Assembly (NCBI GenBank): GCA_945897695.1
Contig: CAMDGW010000091.1
Coordinates: forward strand, 1 to 8,964
DNA: 8,964 nucleotides
Reading direction: 5' to 3'
Origin: Pseudobacteriovorax antillogorgiicola
GTDB lineage: Bacteria; Bdellovibrionota_B; Oligoflexia; Oligoflexales; RGVZ01
The notes beneath the pieces were generated by a model that was given only the letters and a program-made list of their open reading frames with translations, searched no databases and had not been told where the DNA came from. A program made the position numbers and the translations under genes. Shown in pieces: positions 7,173-8,964 of the stretch (positions are counted from its first letter, which is position 1; every line of letters begins with the position of its first letter).

Positions 7173-7198
7173 GGTTGACAATTGTTTTACAATTGACC
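7173..7198. repeat. CAATTG inverted repeat upstream of the desaturase (possible operator)
   Basis: Two CAATTG hexamers (7179-7184 and 7190-7195) flank TTTTA, with outer GGT (7173-7175) and ACC (7196-7198) also complementary but offset by three bases on the left. The element sits about 20 bp upstream of the predicted -35 of the desaturase. Desaturase genes are often controlled by repressors or activators that bind such palindromes, but no regulator gene is in the window. It has no T-run in the minus direction, so it is a poor terminator for the gene ending at 7231. Confidence 0.4.
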
Positions 7199-7230
7199 CA
7201 GGTAATTCTAAATAAATTTAATGAATTGCG

Positions 7231-7947
7231 CTACCATGCCTTGGTTACTTCAAAGCCAAAGCCCCAGGTCGTCCTCGTATCCTGAGAAAGCTTCTGAAAG
7301 CGAATGCTGGGCTGAAACTCGTATTCACCATAGAGAGCAGGAAGGCCCACCCCAAACTGGAGGTACTGCCAGGTGAAGGTCTGTTTGGAATTTAAGCGAC
7401 TGTCAGATGATTTAACAGGAGCAGATTTTAATACTTTAATATTTCGCCAGTCGTAGCCATAGCCGAAGGTCATCGATGGTGAAATGTACCAATTCCAAAT
7501 CAAGCCTTCTTCAATGGATAGTTTCCAATCAGTTTCTTCTAGTCTTGCCGACTTTGGCATCTGTGGCTGATGGTCGCTGTAGCTCATTCGCAACCCATGT
7601 CTTAGCCAGGCGCGATTAAAAGGCAAAGGTGAGTACGCATAACCGACAGCTTCTGGTTCAAAGCGTCGAAAATTTCGCGCTCCGTAATCCTTGCGTACGG
7701 ACCACGCAATGTTAAGGCCAGCCGCATATCGCCAGTTACCAGCGCCATTGAGTGGATTCAACTGAACTTCATCCAGTAGCGACTGATCGGAGACCGAGTC
7801 ATTGCTACGCTGAGAATTCGGGTCATCCGTTGGCTGAGAGGAAGGTAGATTGTTATTGATTTTAACCGTTCCGCCGCGATCATCCGCTCGGACTTCGATC
7901 GCTAGAAAAAAAGCAAGAGTCGTAAATATAAATTTAAAACGAGACAT
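7231..7947 (-). CDS. Putative outer-membrane beta-barrel protein, unknown function
   Basis: 238 residues; I do not recognise a named family. Seen: a signal peptide (MSRFKFIFTTLAFFLAIEVRA, likely cut after Ala21), then a Ser/Asn/Asp/Gln-rich linker (about 25-60). A domain rich in aromatic residues and alternating strands runs from about 70 to the end (NWRYAAGLNIAW, LRHGLRMSY, GLIWNWYISPSMTFGYGYDW, FTWQYLQFGVGLP, TTWGFGFEVTKAW). The chain ends in Trp, as outer-membrane barrel proteins commonly end in an aromatic residue. No cysteines. About 8-10 strands could fit, a small barrel. Start ATG at 7947 has AAAGGA 7 bp upstream; the preceding metallopeptidase gene ends 15 bp before, so the two are likely co-transcribed. 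The role is unknown; a surface or outer-membrane location is inferred. Confidence 0.75.
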   Translation of the reverse strand: MSRFKFIFTTLAFFLAIEVRADDRGGTVKINNNLPSSQPTDDPNSQRSNDSVSDQSLLDEVQLNPLNGAGNWRYAAGLNIAWSVRKDYGARNFRRFEPEAVGYAYSPLPFNRAWLRHGLRMSYSDHQPQMPKSARLEETDWKLSIEEGLIWNWYISPSMTFGYGYDWRNIKVLKSAPVKSSDSRLNSKQTFTWQYLQFGVGLPALYGEYEFQPSIRFQKLSQDTRTTWGFGFEVTKAW

Positions 7948-7962
7948 TAATTAATCCTTTAC

Positions 7963-8964
7963 TCAGTCGCAGGATCCATCACGGGCAGCAGTTGGAAATC
8001 CGCTGGTTCCAAAATTTTTCTTAAAGGCGGAACAAAGATCAGTTTTCCATGATGCTGGTGCATTCATGACAAACGCTCGAAGAAATGCTCCCGCTATTTT
8101 GCCATCGCGCTCAAACACGGCCGCACGCGACAGGCCGCTGGTGTCTGCCTTAGCTGGAAGCAACGTCTCAGGCATCGCATCCATGGCCGCCTGACATTTT
8201 TTAAGAGAATTGATCGTCCCGAGGGCAAGGTCTTTTTTGGATAAAGATGATTTCAAAGCAGTATAAGTCTCGTAAAGTGAGCGAGCAAATAGAGAGCCAA
8301 CGCAGTAAAAGTCACTTTTACAGGCCGCCGGATCCTCCGCGGAGAGATCTCCGAAAACAAACGTGGTTTTGACGAAATCTCGCTCATCGGCAAAAGCCGA
8401 TATATCAATGGAAGCCCGCAGGATGTCTGATACGTCGGTAAAGGTCCAGCTAATGAAGTCAGCAAAACCTTCATTGAGGCCACTGATCGCCCATTCGTCA
8501 TTCCATCGGTTCTTAGCGTCAAATTTGCCAGCGTAGAAACTGTAGTCAAAAATGAAATGACCAAACTCGTGGGTAATCACCTGAAAGTTTGCTGCCAGTG
8601 GAACCGATTCGATTGGTGAACGTTGGAACAATAAGAACTTTTTATCGGAGGGGCTAAAAGCCGCATTAAGCTTGATGCCAGCAGAGACGTCAGTGCCTTG
8701 ACCCGAAAGTTTAATTTCTGGTTCGAAGAGCATGGTGTGCTCACCACCAGGAAGATTAGCCTGCATGTCCTCTGGCTTTAATCCGACTTTTTCTTCTAGG
8801 GACGAATAAATTTCATCCACCTGGTAGTACGCAGAAAGCATCGCAAGCGTTGAGTAGTCGAGCGCAGTTGCGGCACCAGATTTAACCTGGTATCGAAGTT
8901 CAGGGGACTCGCCACCTGAGAAGTTTTCGCTTGAAACGACAGAGCCGTTTATTTCTTTGATTGT
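7963..8964 (-). CDS. Putative secreted zinc metallopeptidase, gluzincin type (5' end outside window)
   Basis: The frame stays open to the right edge; the ATG at 8841 is internal to a continuous coding stretch, so the start lies outside. Of 333 visible residues, the zinc site is HEFGH (132-136; codons at 8571-8557) followed 28 residues later by NEGFAD (164-169). This HExxH...NExxxD arrangement is that of gluzincin peptidases (clan MA(E), as in thermolysin and M1 families), where the two His and the later Glu bind zinc and the first Glu is catalytic. Between and after these the sequence matches no subfamily I can name. Five cysteines (about 215, 221, 257, 311, 332) suggest disulfides and so export, but any signal peptide is outside the window. 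It is followed 15 bp later by the beta-barrel gene. Peptidase activity is predicted, substrate unknown. Confidence 0.78.
   Translation of the reverse strand, partial: TIKEINGSVVSSENFSGGESPELRYQVKSGAATALDYSTLAMLSAYYQVDEIYSSLEEKVGLKPEDMQANLPGGEHTMLFEPEIKLSGQGTDVSAGIKLNAAFSPSDKKFLLFQRSPIESVPLAANFQVITHEFGHFIFDYSFYAGKFDAKNRWNDEWAISGLNEGFADFISWTFTDVSDILRASIDISAFADERDFVKTTFVFGDLSAEDPAACKSDFYCVGSLFARSLYETYTALKSSLSKKDLALGTINSLKKCQAAMDAMPETLLPAKADTSGLSRAAVFERDGKIAGAFLRAFVMNAPASWKTDLCSAFKKNFGTSGFPTAARDGSCD

Noticed and set aside
8839..8841. ATG at 8841 as the start of the metallopeptidase gene.
   Set aside because: The frame is open for all 41 codons up to the window edge, with protein-like composition, and no ribosome site is seen before this ATG.

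Overview
The window looks like chromosomal DNA from a Gram-negative bacterium. A DsbD-type inner-membrane thiol reductant conductor, a soluble lytic transglycosylase and a likely outer-membrane beta-barrel protein all imply a periplasm. The mix of genes (zeta-class GST/maleylacetoacetate isomerase, SfsA, patatin-like phospholipase, acyl-lipid desaturase, secreted metallopeptidase), moderate G+C and tight gene overlaps would suit a Bdellovibrionota/Oligoflexia or other former deltaproteobacterial lineage. That placement is inference only. I see no tRNA, rRNA, CRISPR array, insertion sequence or phage gene.

Layout. (1) Bases 3-737, + strand: the 3' end of a lytic transglycosylase gene that starts before the window. 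It converges on the next unit with only two bases between the stop codons. (2) Bases 740-5559, - strand: a four-gene overlapping operon transcribed dsbD -> patatin-like phospholipase -> sfsA -> maiA, with junction overlaps of 4, 26 and 4 bp. (3) Bases 5560-5771: a divergent intergenic region with a good sigma70-type promoter for rplX. (4) Bases 5772-6110, + strand: rplX (ribosomal protein L24) alone, not inside an S10/spc ribosomal-protein cluster. (5) Bases 6111-6285: a spacer between convergent genes, holding a strong bidirectional terminator. (6) Bases 6286-7089, - strand: a three-histidine-box fatty acid desaturase with its own likely promoter, and an inverted repeat just upstream that could be an operator. 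(7) Bases 7231-8964, - strand: a putative secreted zinc metallopeptidase (gluzincin type, 5' end outside the window) followed 15 bp later by a putative outer-membrane beta-barrel protein; probably one transcript.

Themes: much of the window concerns the cell envelope (peptidoglycan cleavage, periplasmic thiol redox, lipid hydrolysis, lipid desaturation, a secreted protease and an outer-membrane protein). No known multi-gene defence or mobile system is visible. The points most worth a second look are the stand-alone rplX, the unassigned N-terminal domain of the patatin protein, the metallopeptidase/beta-barrel pair, the Gln-for-His change in the desaturase's third histidine box, and the CAATTG inverted repeat upstream of the desaturase.
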